Both the position numbers and the translations under genes were made by a program. The notes beneath the pieces are model-generated. The model was not told the origin of the DNA and made no database searches. It saw only the letters and a list, made by a program, of their open reading frames with translations. Below are positions 1 through 5,816 of a stretch of DNA of 6,340 bases, in pieces. The stretch covers positions 1-6,340 of the forward strand of contig JBNKLQ010000317.1 in the NCBI GenBank assembly GCA_050292445.1. The letters are read 5' to 3'. The stretch's first letter is position 1, and each line of letters begins with the position of its first letter. The stretch is from Leptofilum sp050292445 (lineage in GTDB: Bacteria > Chloroflexota > Anaerolineae > Promineifilales > Promineifilaceae).

Positions 1-1103
1 TGGTTGAGCAGGTGCAAAACGGCCGTTCCCATTCCCACCCCATCATCCACTAACAATAATTCCCGATCATGCTGCACCGGGAAGCCTTCGGCACCAACGG
101 CCGTACTTACCAACGCCTTGCCCGCCGCCATCGCTTCAATTAGCTTAAGCCGCGTCCCGCTGCCAACGCGAAACGGCAGCACAAACACCTTCGCTCCCGC
201 CAGATACGGCTCCACCCGCTCCACCCAGCCAGTGAGCGTGATGCCCGGTTCATCCCGCAGCCGCTCCAGCCGAGCGTGTGGCTTTTGTCCCACGATGGTG
301 AACGTGGTAGACGGCCGTTCCCCCCGAATTTGCGGCCACACTTCATCCACAAACCAGAGCACCGCATCCACGTTGGGCCGATAATCCATCTTGCCGCTAA
401 ACACGATGTCGCTGGGAATTGCTTCGGCCTCGTCGAGGCTAAACTGCTGCACATCCAGGCTATTAGGGATGACAGTGATGGGTGTCTGGCCATTGGTAAG
501 TTTTTCTAGATGTGATTTGTCGGGGTGGGAAACGGCCGTTACCCAATCCGCCTGCTGGCACGCCCAGCGCTCAAATTTGCGCAACCGCCGCACCTGCTCT
601 GCCGAGTAAGCTGCCGCCACCCAGCGGCGCGGCTGGCGCAAATCGGTCAGGAAATTGCGCCGTTGCAGCTCTGTTTCCGCGTTATGGTCATCAAACACAA
701 TCTTGCTGCGCGGGCTGCCGTGACGAATGACGGGCAAATAGCGGGCCAACTCAATGCCCTCAATCTGCACAATGTCAAAATCCTCTGCCTGGAGCATGTT
801 CAGCAGCCTGATGTTAAATGCCTGGCTAAACAGCCGGTGAGCCATGTCCGGGCGGCGCGTGGCTAGCAACTGCTGCAAGCGCTTACCGGTGGTGCGCTGT
901 GGCACCGGCACAGTTTCAATCGTCTGGCACAGTTTGGCAAGCGGGGTTATTTGGTCAGGAACGGCCGTTTGCCCTGGCTCCAAAAAGCTTAGCAGCGACA
1001 CCTCACACGCTTCCGCCAGCCCCCGAATAATGTGAAAATTACGCAGGCTCGTTCCCTGGTGTGGCGGATATGGTAGTTGTGGCGTCAGCAGTAAAACTTT
1101 CAT
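1..1103 (-). CDS. Glycosyltransferase, GT-B fold, family-4 type, C-terminus cut off by the window edge
   Basis: Reading the minus strand from the ATG at 1103 gives 367 residues with no stop before position 3, so the C-terminal end lies outside the window. The protein begins MKVLLLTPQLPYPPHQGT, the usual first strand and loop of the N-terminal Rossmann domain of GT-B enzymes. Further marks are FDDHNAETELQRR at about 137-149, VIPNSLDV at 211-218, FSGKMDYRPNVDAVLWF at 235-251 and GSGTRLKLIEAMAAGK at 314-329, followed by STAVGAEGF at 333-341. This arrangement resembles the sugar transferases associated with exopolysaccharide or exosortase (PEP-CTERM/EpsH) loci, which move a sugar from a nucleotide donor to a growing glycan at the cytoplasmic membrane face. 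Donor and acceptor cannot be read from the sequence. The family is usually around 400 residues, so only a short tail is missing. It lies 81 bases downstream of a second glycosyltransferase gene in the same direction, probably in one cluster. No Shine-Dalgarno motif is placed well before the ATG. Confidence 0.88.
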   Translation of the reverse strand, partial: MKVLLLTPQLPYPPHQGTSLRNFHIIRGLAEACEVSLLSFLEPGQTAVPDQITPLAKLCQTIETVPVPQRTTGKRLQQLLATRRPDMAHRLFSQAFNIRLLNMLQAEDFDIVQIEGIELARYLPVIRHGSPRSKIVFDDHNAETELQRRNFLTDLRQPRRWVAAAYSAEQVRRLRKFERWACQQADWVTAVSHPDKSHLEKLTNGQTPITVIPNSLDVQQFSLDEAEAIPSDIVFSGKMDYRPNVDAVLWFVDEVWPQIRGERPSTTFTIVGQKPHARLERLRDEPGITLTGWVERVEPYLAGAKVFVLPFRVGSGTRLKLIEAMAAGKALVSTAVGAEGFPVQHDRELLLVDDGVGMGTAVLHLLN

Positions 1104-1117
1104 AGAAAAAAGGATTC

Positions 1118-1185
1118 ACCGCAGAGGGCGCGGAGGACGCAGAGTTTTTTATATCTTTCTCTGCGCTCTCCGTGTTCTCTGCGGT
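1118..1185. repeat. Inverted repeat, CAGAG-rich, between the two glycosyltransferase genes
   Basis: Two 27-base arms (1118-1144 and 1159-1185) are inverted copies matching at 22 of 27 positions, with a 14-base AT-rich loop. The left arm begins ACCGCAGAGGGCGCGGAG. In a plus-strand transcript four of the five mismatches become G-U pairs, leaving one A-C mismatch. The element fills most of the spacer, and its outer end touches the stop codon of the upstream glycosyltransferase gene. It is related to the repeat at 3764-3822. It may act as a 3' stem-loop or be a dispersed non-coding repeat; the sequence alone does not decide this. Confidence 0.85.
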
Positions 1186-2291
1186 TAAATGTTTTTATAA
1201 ATTTGCAGTGTCATTTGCGCCGCTTTTTGCCAGGTGAACGTTTTCGCCTGGGCACGGCCTCTGGTGATCATCTTCTGGCGCAGGTCAGAATCGGTGAGGA
1301 CACGGCGCAAAGCATCAGTCCAAACCGCCTCATCATCCAGCGGTAGCTGTAACCCTGCCTCGCCTGCCACCTCTGGCAGCGAGCCACGATTACTGACAAT
1401 GACCGGACAGCCGCAGTGCATCGCTTCCAGCGCAGGCAGGCCAAACCCTTCGTAGTGGGATGGCGTTACCAGCACCCCGGCCACATGATAAAGATGAGCC
1501 AGCTGCTCATCAAAAATGCCGGTCAGGTGGCGCACTTTCCCTTGCAAACCAAGTTCATCAATCGTGGTAAATACCTCTTCGTACAGCCAGCCCTTGCCGC
1601 CCACCAGAATGAGCGGCACATCAATTTCGCCCTGCTTCAGCAGCGCATCATACGCCCGAATGAGAAAGGGCAGATTTTTACGCGGCTCCAATGTGCCCAC
1701 GAAGAGGATGAAGTCACGGGGCAAATTGTGTTTTTGTAGGGTGGCGGTTACGGCCGTTTCCTCATACACCTTTTCATACAACGGATTGGCCGCCAGATGA
1801 ACCGTCGTGATTTTTCCTGGCGGCACCCGCAGCTGTTCTATCAAATCGTGCCGCGTGGCATGACTATCAGCCGAAATGTGATCGGCCACCTGCACCGCCC
1901 GTTCAATCTGGTCAGCATAATACGCCATGCTGTCCCGCGTGAGAAAATGTGGGTAAAAAATGAAGTTCAAATCATGCACAGTGATCACGCTGCGCCGCCC
2001 GCCCCACTGCGGCGGAATAAAGTCCGGGCTGTGCAGCACGTCCAGCCGGTGCGGCAGCAGCTCCAACCCCAGCGCCCACCGCTCCAGCTTGTGATGGCTG
2101 GGGGTGAACACATTTTTGCGCTGAAAATTGGGAGCTGATGGGGTATGGGAACGGCCGTCTCGCCCCATATGAAACAAGGAATACCGGTTCTCCCCATCCA
2201 ATACTGCCAGCGCTGGCAGTAAGTGCAAAATGTATTGGCTAATGCCCCCCATCTGATAAAATGGCAGGCGAACGTCAATTCCGATGTGCAT
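1185..2291 (-). CDS. Glycosyltransferase family 4 (group 1), mannosyltransferase-like
   Basis: A complete 368-residue cytoplasmic GT-B glycosyltransferase that transfers a sugar from a nucleotide-sugar donor, probably in surface polysaccharide assembly. The N-terminus MHIGIDVRLPFYQMGGIS contains the glycine pair (15-16) typical of the acceptor-side loop. FVGTLEPRKN at 197-206 opens the C-terminal donor domain, and its Arg204 and Lys205 are the expected phosphate-binding pair. HYEGFGLPALEAMHCGCPVI at 279-298 carries the E-x7-E motif (Glu281 and Glu289), followed by SNRGSLPEVAGEAG. The length is normal for the family. There is no signal peptide or membrane segment. The start is fixed by the canonical first strand. 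No Shine-Dalgarno site precedes it, but a perfect TATAAT lies six bases upstream of the ATG, which suggests a leaderless message. It heads the minus-strand pair, with the partial glycosyltransferase gene downstream. The specific sugar is not identifiable. Confidence 0.92.
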   Translation of the reverse strand: MHIGIDVRLPFYQMGGISQYILHLLPALAVLDGENRYSLFHMGRDGRSHTPSAPNFQRKNVFTPSHHKLERWALGLELLPHRLDVLHSPDFIPPQWGGRRSVITVHDLNFIFYPHFLTRDSMAYYADQIERAVQVADHISADSHATRHDLIEQLRVPPGKITTVHLAANPLYEKVYEETAVTATLQKHNLPRDFILFVGTLEPRKNLPFLIRAYDALLKQGEIDVPLILVGGKGWLYEEVFTTIDELGLQGKVRHLTGIFDEQLAHLYHVAGVLVTPSHYEGFGLPALEAMHCGCPVIVSNRGSLPEVAGEAGLQLPLDDEAVWTDALRRVLTDSDLRQKMITRGRAQAKTFTWQKAAQMTLQIYKNI

Positions 2292-2297
2292 AACGGG

Positions 2298-2303
2298 ATT
2301 ATA
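2298..2303 (-). promoter_or_regulatory. Candidate -10 box TATAAT for a leaderless glycosyltransferase transcript
   Basis: The minus strand reads TATAATCCCGTTATG, a perfect -10 hexamer followed by six bases and the start codon. Transcription normally starts six to seven bases after the -10 box, which here is the A of the ATG. No convincing -35 box is found at spacers of 15 to 18 bases. The call rests on the hexamer and its position, so it is inference. Confidence 0.5.
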
Positions 2304-2307
2304 CTAC

Positions 2308-2383
2308 CAGTGATCGGTAATCAGTAGGTCAGGAATCAGCAAAGCCAGTGATTAAATACCGACCGAGGGATTACTGAATACTG
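2308..2383. repeat. Imperfect inverted repeat with TAATCAGT-type arms in the divergent spacer
   Basis: The left arm CAGTGATCGGTAATC (2308-2322) and the inverted right arm ending GGATTACTGAATACTG (2368-2383) match at 12 of the first 16 positions. Inside lie a GGTC/GACC pair (2327-2330 with 2361-2364) and a smaller AATCA/TGATT pair (2334-2338 with 2349-2353), so the whole stretch could fold as a nested stem. Short TAATCAGT/ATTACTGA words recur within it, as in a degenerate dispersed repeat. It lies between the two divergent -10 candidates and could also hold operator sites. I see no coding sequence or tRNA in this 206-base spacer. Confidence 0.55.
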
Positions 2384-2424
2384 AAAAAAGCCCCTACCGA
2401 CTCGCCCACTTGCCTTGCCCAAGT

Positions 2425-2430
2425 TATAAT
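2425..2430 (+). promoter_or_regulatory. Candidate -10 box TATAAT for the coiled-coil gene
   Basis: A perfect TATAAT lies 67 bases before the ATG of the coiled-coil gene. A start site near 2437 would give a leader of about 60 bases containing a small dyad and a good ribosome binding site. No recognisable -35 box stands at the usual spacing, so this is a moderate call on one hexamer. Confidence 0.45.
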
Positions 2431-2449
2431 GATTCGCACAATGGCACAC

Positions 2450-2462
2450 GCGCAATATGCGC
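2450..2462. promoter_or_regulatory. Short perfect dyad in the leader of the coiled-coil gene
   Basis: GCGCAATATGCGC is a 5-base inverted repeat around a 3-base centre. It lies downstream of the candidate start site and upstream of the ribosome binding site. It could be an operator half-site pair or a very short hairpin. A dyad this small can arise by chance. Confidence 0.25.
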
Positions 2463-2485
2463 AAATCTGCGGATAAACACCATCC

Positions 2486-2491
2486 AGGAGA
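2486..2491 (+). promoter_or_regulatory. Shine-Dalgarno site of the coiled-coil gene
   Basis: AGGAGA ends six bases before the ATG at 2498 and fixes this start. It stands out because the two glycosyltransferase genes and selB in this window have no comparable site. Confidence 0.8.
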
Positions 2492-2497
2492 ACAGCT

Positions 2498-3757
2498 ATG
2501 GCAAACAATAGCAATTCGGCCGCCACCGATCAGGCCGTCAAAGACCTGCAAAGCCGGCTCGATTGGCTCGATGAAGAGCGGCGCAAGCAAACACGCAAAA
2601 TTACAGAGCTGGAACAAAAAATCACCCTGCAAGAGCGGGAAATTGCCGGACGCGAGCAACGCATCCAAGATTTGGAGCGTCAGCTTTCTAGCACCACCGC
2701 CCAAATCGGCCGGATTCCTAAAGTTGATCTGCAATTGGCTCAGTTTAAAGATGAAATTGTGCAAATGATCGAGCAGTACGATCAGCGACGCATCCAGTCA
2801 GAGGCAGAAATGGATCGGCTGCGGCGAGTAGAGCAAGAAGCCAATGCCCGTGAACTGGCTGAACTGCGCAAAGATATCGGCCGAGTACCAAAGCTGCAAA
2901 ACGATATGGAACTGCGGGTTGCCGAAGAGTCCCGTTTGGCCAACCTCATCGGACAGCAAAAGACTCAGATCGACAATCTGAAAAATCGGCTGGAAGGCTG
3001 GGATAGCAATTTTGCCTTCCTGGAAGAAAAAGAGAAGCATAACAATCGCAACATTGCTGATGTACAAACGGCCGTTGTCGAAATCAACAAACGGTGGGAG
3101 CACATTTACAGCCGCCTGGACACTTCTAACAGTGCCATTCTGCGCCTGGAAAGCAGCCTGCAAGACATTACCGAAAAGCAAAACCAGGTGCAAGAAAGCA
3201 CCAAAAATTGGATGGAACAAATCCAAATCGGAGAATACGAGCGCAATCAGCGGCTGGAAGGGTGGCGGCGCGCCATGGAAGAGCAGCAAGACAGCATCGA
3301 GCAGTTCAACAAAGAGTTCATCAAATTTTCCGACATGTATAAAGAAGCCAAAATGGCCGTGCAAACCCTCAGCGGCTGGCAAGAAGAGTTGGAAAAGCAG
3401 CAGCGCGAAGCGTCTGAAATTTTGCGTGTGGAAACCAGCCGGATGCAGTCTCGCTGGGACGATTTCCGCCACGAAAACGACAAGCGCTGGAAGAGCCAGG
3501 GCGTGGATGCTGAGCAGCGCTGGAACACTGTCAACCGGCATGAGCGGGAAATTCGCGAGATGATCGACCTGATCGAAGACAAAATCAGCAAGTTAGAGCA
3601 GGAAAAAGATTTGCTCTGGCGCGTGCAAACCGCCCAATCTGATGCACTAAAACAGTTCCCGCGCATGTGGCTGGAAGAAGTAGAAAAAGCCATTGCGCAG
3701 AACCCCAACCGCCGTCGCCAGCCCGCCTTGGTGCCCGTGCGCGAAGAATTCGACTAA
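2498..3757 (+). CDS. Coiled-coil protein of unknown function, Trp-rich and cysteine-free
   Basis: I do not recognise the family. The 419-residue product is almost wholly charged and helical, with Glu, Gln, Arg and Lys in abundance. It has no signal peptide, no membrane segment and no cysteine. Heptad-like patterns run from about residue 12 to 110, with further helices to about 400, and the tail (402-419) is basic and proline-containing. IGRIPK at 70-75 recurs as IGRVPK at 127-132, and RLEGW at about 163-168 recurs at about 252-256. Tryptophan is unusually common for a coiled coil. Three fall exactly 11 residues apart (320, 331, 342), each in an RW pair, suggesting hendecad packing. A structural or scaffolding role in the cytoplasm is plausible but not shown. 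The start is supported by a strong Shine-Dalgarno site. The gene is divergent from the glycosyltransferases and ends seven bases before a long hairpin repeat, so it may be transcribed alone. Confidence 0.88.
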   Translation: MANNSNSAATDQAVKDLQSRLDWLDEERRKQTRKITELEQKITLQEREIAGREQRIQDLERQLSSTTAQIGRIPKVDLQLAQFKDEIVQMIEQYDQRRIQSEAEMDRLRRVEQEANARELAELRKDIGRVPKLQNDMELRVAEESRLANLIGQQKTQIDNLKNRLEGWDSNFAFLEEKEKHNNRNIADVQTAVVEINKRWEHIYSRLDTSNSAILRLESSLQDITEKQNQVQESTKNWMEQIQIGEYERNQRLEGWRRAMEEQQDSIEQFNKEFIKFSDMYKEAKMAVQTLSGWQEELEKQQREASEILRVETSRMQSRWDDFRHENDKRWKSQGVDAEQRWNTVNRHEREIREMIDLIEDKISKLEQEKDLLWRVQTAQSDALKQFPRMWLEEVEKAIAQNPNRRRQPALVPVREEFD

Positions 3758-3763
3758 TTTTTT

Positions 3764-3822
3764 GCCACAGAGGGCACAGAGATTTAAGAGAAAACCTCTT
3801 TTTCCTCTGTGTCCTCTGTGGC
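3764..3822. repeat. CAGAG-rich inverted repeat between the coiled-coil gene and selB, possible terminator
   Basis: The 18-base arms GCCACAGAGGGCACAGAG (3764-3781) and their inverted copy (3805-3822) match at 17 of 18 positions, and the one mismatch would be a G-U pair in RNA. An inner AAGAG/CTCTT stem (3786-3790 with 3796-3800) extends the hairpin. The element begins seven bases after the coiled-coil stop codon and ends 19 bases before the selB start. It could end the upstream message, although no clean T-run follows the stem. Its left arm matches the repeat at 1118 at 14 of 17 aligned bases, so both belong to one family. Confidence 0.85.
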
Positions 3823-3841
3823 CAATGCAAATTTTTCCCAT

Positions 3842-5719
3842 ATGTATGTAATTGGCACCGCCGGGCACGTAGACCACGGCAAATCCACCCTCGTTCAAGC
3901 CCTCACCGGCATTGATCCCGACCGTTTAGCAGAAGAAAAAGCGCGTGAAATGACCATCGACTTGGGCTTTGCCTGGCTGGAACTGGGCGATGAGGAAACG
4001 CAAGCCGAAGTGGGTGTGGTTGATGTGCCGGGACATCGGGACTTCATCGAAAACATGCTGGCGGGCGTGGGCGGCATCGATGTGGCCCTGTTTGTGGTGG
4101 CTGCCGACGAGGGGGTGATGCCGCAAACGCGGGAACACCTGGCCATTTTGGATTTGCTGGAAGTGCGCGGCGGCGTAGTCGCTCTCACCAAAACCGATCT
4201 CATAGCAGATGATCCAGATTGGCTAGAGCTGGTCACTTTGGACGTGAGCGAAGCGCTGCAAGGCACCGTTTTGGCCGATGCACCCATCTTGCCAGTGTCG
4301 GCCAAAACCGGGGAAGGCGTGGCTGACCTGAAACAGGTTCTGTGGCAAAAACTAGCGGCGTCGCCACCCCGTCCCGACAACGGCCGTCCCCGACTCCCCA
4401 TCGACCGCATTTTTACCTTGTCTGGCTTTGGCACAATTGTTACGGGCACGTTAATAGACGGCCGTTTCCACCTCGGCGACACCGTTGAAATTCAGCCAAC
4501 CGGGCTGAAGGGGCGCATTCGCGGCCTGCAAACACACAAAACCAAGCTGGACGTGGCCCGCCCTGGCAGCCGCGTGGCCATCAACCTCACTGGCCTGGAC
4601 AAAGACGATCTGGCGAGAGGGCACATCGTGGCTGCGCCGGGCGTCATTGGCCACACCATTTTGTTTGACGCCGCGTATCGCCATCTGCCAGATGCCACCA
4701 AGCCGCTGAAGCACAACACGACGGTGAAGCTCTTCGTGGGCGCAGCAGAGCTGCAAGCGCGGGTGCGGGTTTTAGGCAGTGAGCGCATAGAGCCAGGGCA
4801 AGAAGGTTGGCTGCAATTGGCAACAAAAGAGCCTGTCGCCGTCACGCGCGGGGATCGCTTTATTTTAAGACGGCCGTCTCCCGGTGAAACCATTGGCGGG
4901 GGGCGCGTGCTGGACCCGCATCCGGGTCGCCGCCATCGCCGCTTCCGGCCAGAAACGGTGGCGCGGCTCAAAACGCTGTCGCAGGGCACGCCAGCGGAGC
5001 TGCTGCTGCAAACAGTGCAGCGGCTGGAACCCACGTCGGCGCAAAATGTGTTGCAAACGGTGGGGCTGGATCAGGAAACGGCCGTATCCGCCCTGGCAGA
5101 ACTGGAAGAAAGCAGTCAGGTTGTGCGGCTGGAACAGCAAATCATTTCCCAGGCGGGCTGGCAAACGTTGGTGAGCCAGCTTACCCAGCTGGTGGCGGAT
5201 TTTCACAAAAATTACCCACTACGATTGGGCGTCTCCCGTGAGGAATTACGCAGCCGGTTGAAGTTGAAAGCGGCCGTTTTTAACCCGCTCATGGCCCAGG
5301 CTTCGGCCGAAAACTTATTGACGGAGGCAGGCGCGTTGGTTCATGCGCCCGGCCACGAGGTGCGCTTTTCGGCCGCACAGCAGGAAAAGATCGATGCTTT
5401 GCTGGGCGAGTTCGGCCGGTTGGGGATAAATTCGCCGAGCGTTAAGGAAAGTAAAACGGCCGTTGGCGAAGATGTCTACTTTGCCTTGATTGATTTAGGC
5501 AAGCTGCGCCCCATCTCAGCCGACGTGGTGTACGATCAGGCTACGTACGATCTGCTCCTCACCCGGCTGATGAATGAGCTGGCGGCAAAAGGCAATCTCA
5601 ACGCCGCTGGCGTGCGCGATTTGTTGAATACCAGCCGCAAATACGCCATCGCCCTGCTAGAACATCTGGACGAACGCCGCCTCACCCGCCGCGTCGGCGA
5701 CAATCGAGAACCATTTTAA
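3842..5719 (+). CDS. selB: Selenocysteine-specific translation elongation factor SelB
   Basis: SelB is a GTPase that carries selenocysteinyl-tRNA to the ribosome at UGA codons marked by a SECIS hairpin. The 625-residue length is close to the roughly 614 of the E. coli protein. The GTPase domain shows G1 GHVDHGKST (8-16), the SelB signature EEKAREMTIDLGFAWL (31-46), G3 DVPGH (61-65), G4 TKTD (116-119) and G5 SAK (153-155). Beta-barrel domains follow, ending with RGDRFILRRPSPGETIGGG from residue 336. The C-terminal part should hold the winged helices that bind SECIS RNA. Its last one carries TSRKYAIALLEHLD (from 597) and RRVGD (616-620), both typical of true SelB rather than EF-Tu. I chose the ATG at 3842 because MYVIGTAGHVDHGK matches the family start; an in-frame ATG at 3809 lies inside the repeat. 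No Shine-Dalgarno site is visible. No selA, selD or selC tRNA lies in the window. Confidence 0.94.
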   Translation: MYVIGTAGHVDHGKSTLVQALTGIDPDRLAEEKAREMTIDLGFAWLELGDEETQAEVGVVDVPGHRDFIENMLAGVGGIDVALFVVAADEGVMPQTREHLAILDLLEVRGGVVALTKTDLIADDPDWLELVTLDVSEALQGTVLADAPILPVSAKTGEGVADLKQVLWQKLAASPPRPDNGRPRLPIDRIFTLSGFGTIVTGTLIDGRFHLGDTVEIQPTGLKGRIRGLQTHKTKLDVARPGSRVAINLTGLDKDDLARGHIVAAPGVIGHTILFDAAYRHLPDATKPLKHNTTVKLFVGAAELQARVRVLGSERIEPGQEGWLQLATKEPVAVTRGDRFILRRPSPGETIGGGRVLDPHPGRRHRRFRPETVARLKTLSQGTPAELLLQTVQRLEPTSAQNVLQTVGLDQETAVSALAELEESSQVVRLEQQIISQAGWQTLVSQLTQLVADFHKNYPLRLGVSREELRSRLKLKAAVFNPLMAQASAENLLTEAGALVHAPGHEVRFSAAQQEKIDALLGEFGRLGINSPSVKESKTAVGEDVYFALIDLGKLRPISADVVYDQATYDLLLTRLMNELAAKGNLNAAGVRDLLNTSRKYAIALLEHLDERRLTRRVGDNREPF

Positions 5720-5724
5720 CCTTT

Positions 5725-5742
5725 CGGGGCAACACCGCCCCG
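5725..5742 (+). terminator. Candidate hairpin terminator after selB
   Basis: CGGGGC and GCCCCG form a perfect 6-base GC stem around a 6-base loop, starting five bases after the selB stop codon. No T-run follows, so it is not a classical intrinsic terminator; it may slow polymerase or protect the 3' end. Confidence 0.4.
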
Positions 5743-5747
5743 CACCT

Positions 5748-5805
5748 GTCATTCCCGCGCAGGCGGGAATCCAAAAACCTGGACTCCCGCCTTCGCGGGA
5801 GTGAC
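5748..5805. repeat. Double GTCATTCCCGCG-type repeat, dRS3-like, between selB and the reductase
   Basis: Two 26-base arms (5748-5773 and 5780-5805) are inverted copies matching at 23 of 26 positions with a 6-base loop. Each arm is itself nearly palindromic: ATTCCCGCGCAGGCGGGAAT at 5751-5770 and ACTCCCGCCTTCGCGGGAGT at 5783-5802. The first agrees with the Neisseria dRS3 form ATTCCC-N8-GGGAAT. Repeats of this look occur in many bacterial genomes as short non-coding dispersed elements. This copy fills most of the spacer and ends just before the reductase ribosome binding site. Confidence 0.88.
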
Positions 5806-5812
5806 ACGATTT

Positions 5813-5816
5813 GGAG
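5813..5816 (+). promoter_or_regulatory. Shine-Dalgarno site of the aldo/keto reductase
   Basis: GGAG ends six bases before the ATG at 5823 and supports that start. Confidence 0.7.

Larger units (their letters stand above)
19..5463. repeat. Highly iterated palindrome ACGGCCGT, 13 exact copies
   Basis: Exact copies start at 19, 97, 311, 532, 961, 1750, 2151, 3068, 4380, 4458, 4870, 5078 and 5456. Twelve of 13 are preceded by a purine and 11 of 13 are followed by a pyrimidine, giving RACGGCCGTY; five are the full AACGGCCGTT. With base composition near 55% GC, about 0.1 to 0.2 copies would be expected by chance in this length. All copies lie within genes. A near copy, GCGGCCGT, is at 5270. The form resembles the HIP1 octamer of cyanobacteria, but the sequence is different. 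Confidence 0.9.

Noticed and set aside
2441..2476. A 10-codon upstream frame (MAHAQYAQICG-like) in the leader of the coiled-coil gene
   Set aside because: It has no ribosome binding site, no attenuator-like structure follows, and frames of this size are common by chance.
2292..2497. A possible tRNA-Sec or riboswitch in the divergent spacer near selB
   Set aside because: The stems do not form a cloverleaf, no T-loop GTTCRA-type motif or acceptor stem is present, and the arms are better explained as an imperfect dispersed repeat.
2798..3541. A 247-codon open frame on the minus strand opposite the coiled-coil gene
   Set aside because: Its hydrophobic, Phe- and Leu-rich product is the expected antisense reading of a Glu/Lys/Gln-rich gene. 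The sense strand has a strong ribosome binding site and coherent helix pattern.
3585..3830. Minus-strand open frame containing RGHRGKRGF and LCALCG-type strings
   Set aside because: It is a reading of the CAGAG-rich inverted repeat and the antisense of the coiled-coil gene end, not a gene.
3809..3841. An 11-residue N-terminal extension of SelB from the ATG at 3809
   Set aside because: The extension is encoded by the right arm of the inverted repeat and is not part of the family; homologous SelB proteins start at the MYVIGTAGHVDHGK position.
1118..5805. CRISPR array
   Set aside because: The repeats are few, unequal, inverted rather than direct, and not separated by spacers of regular length.
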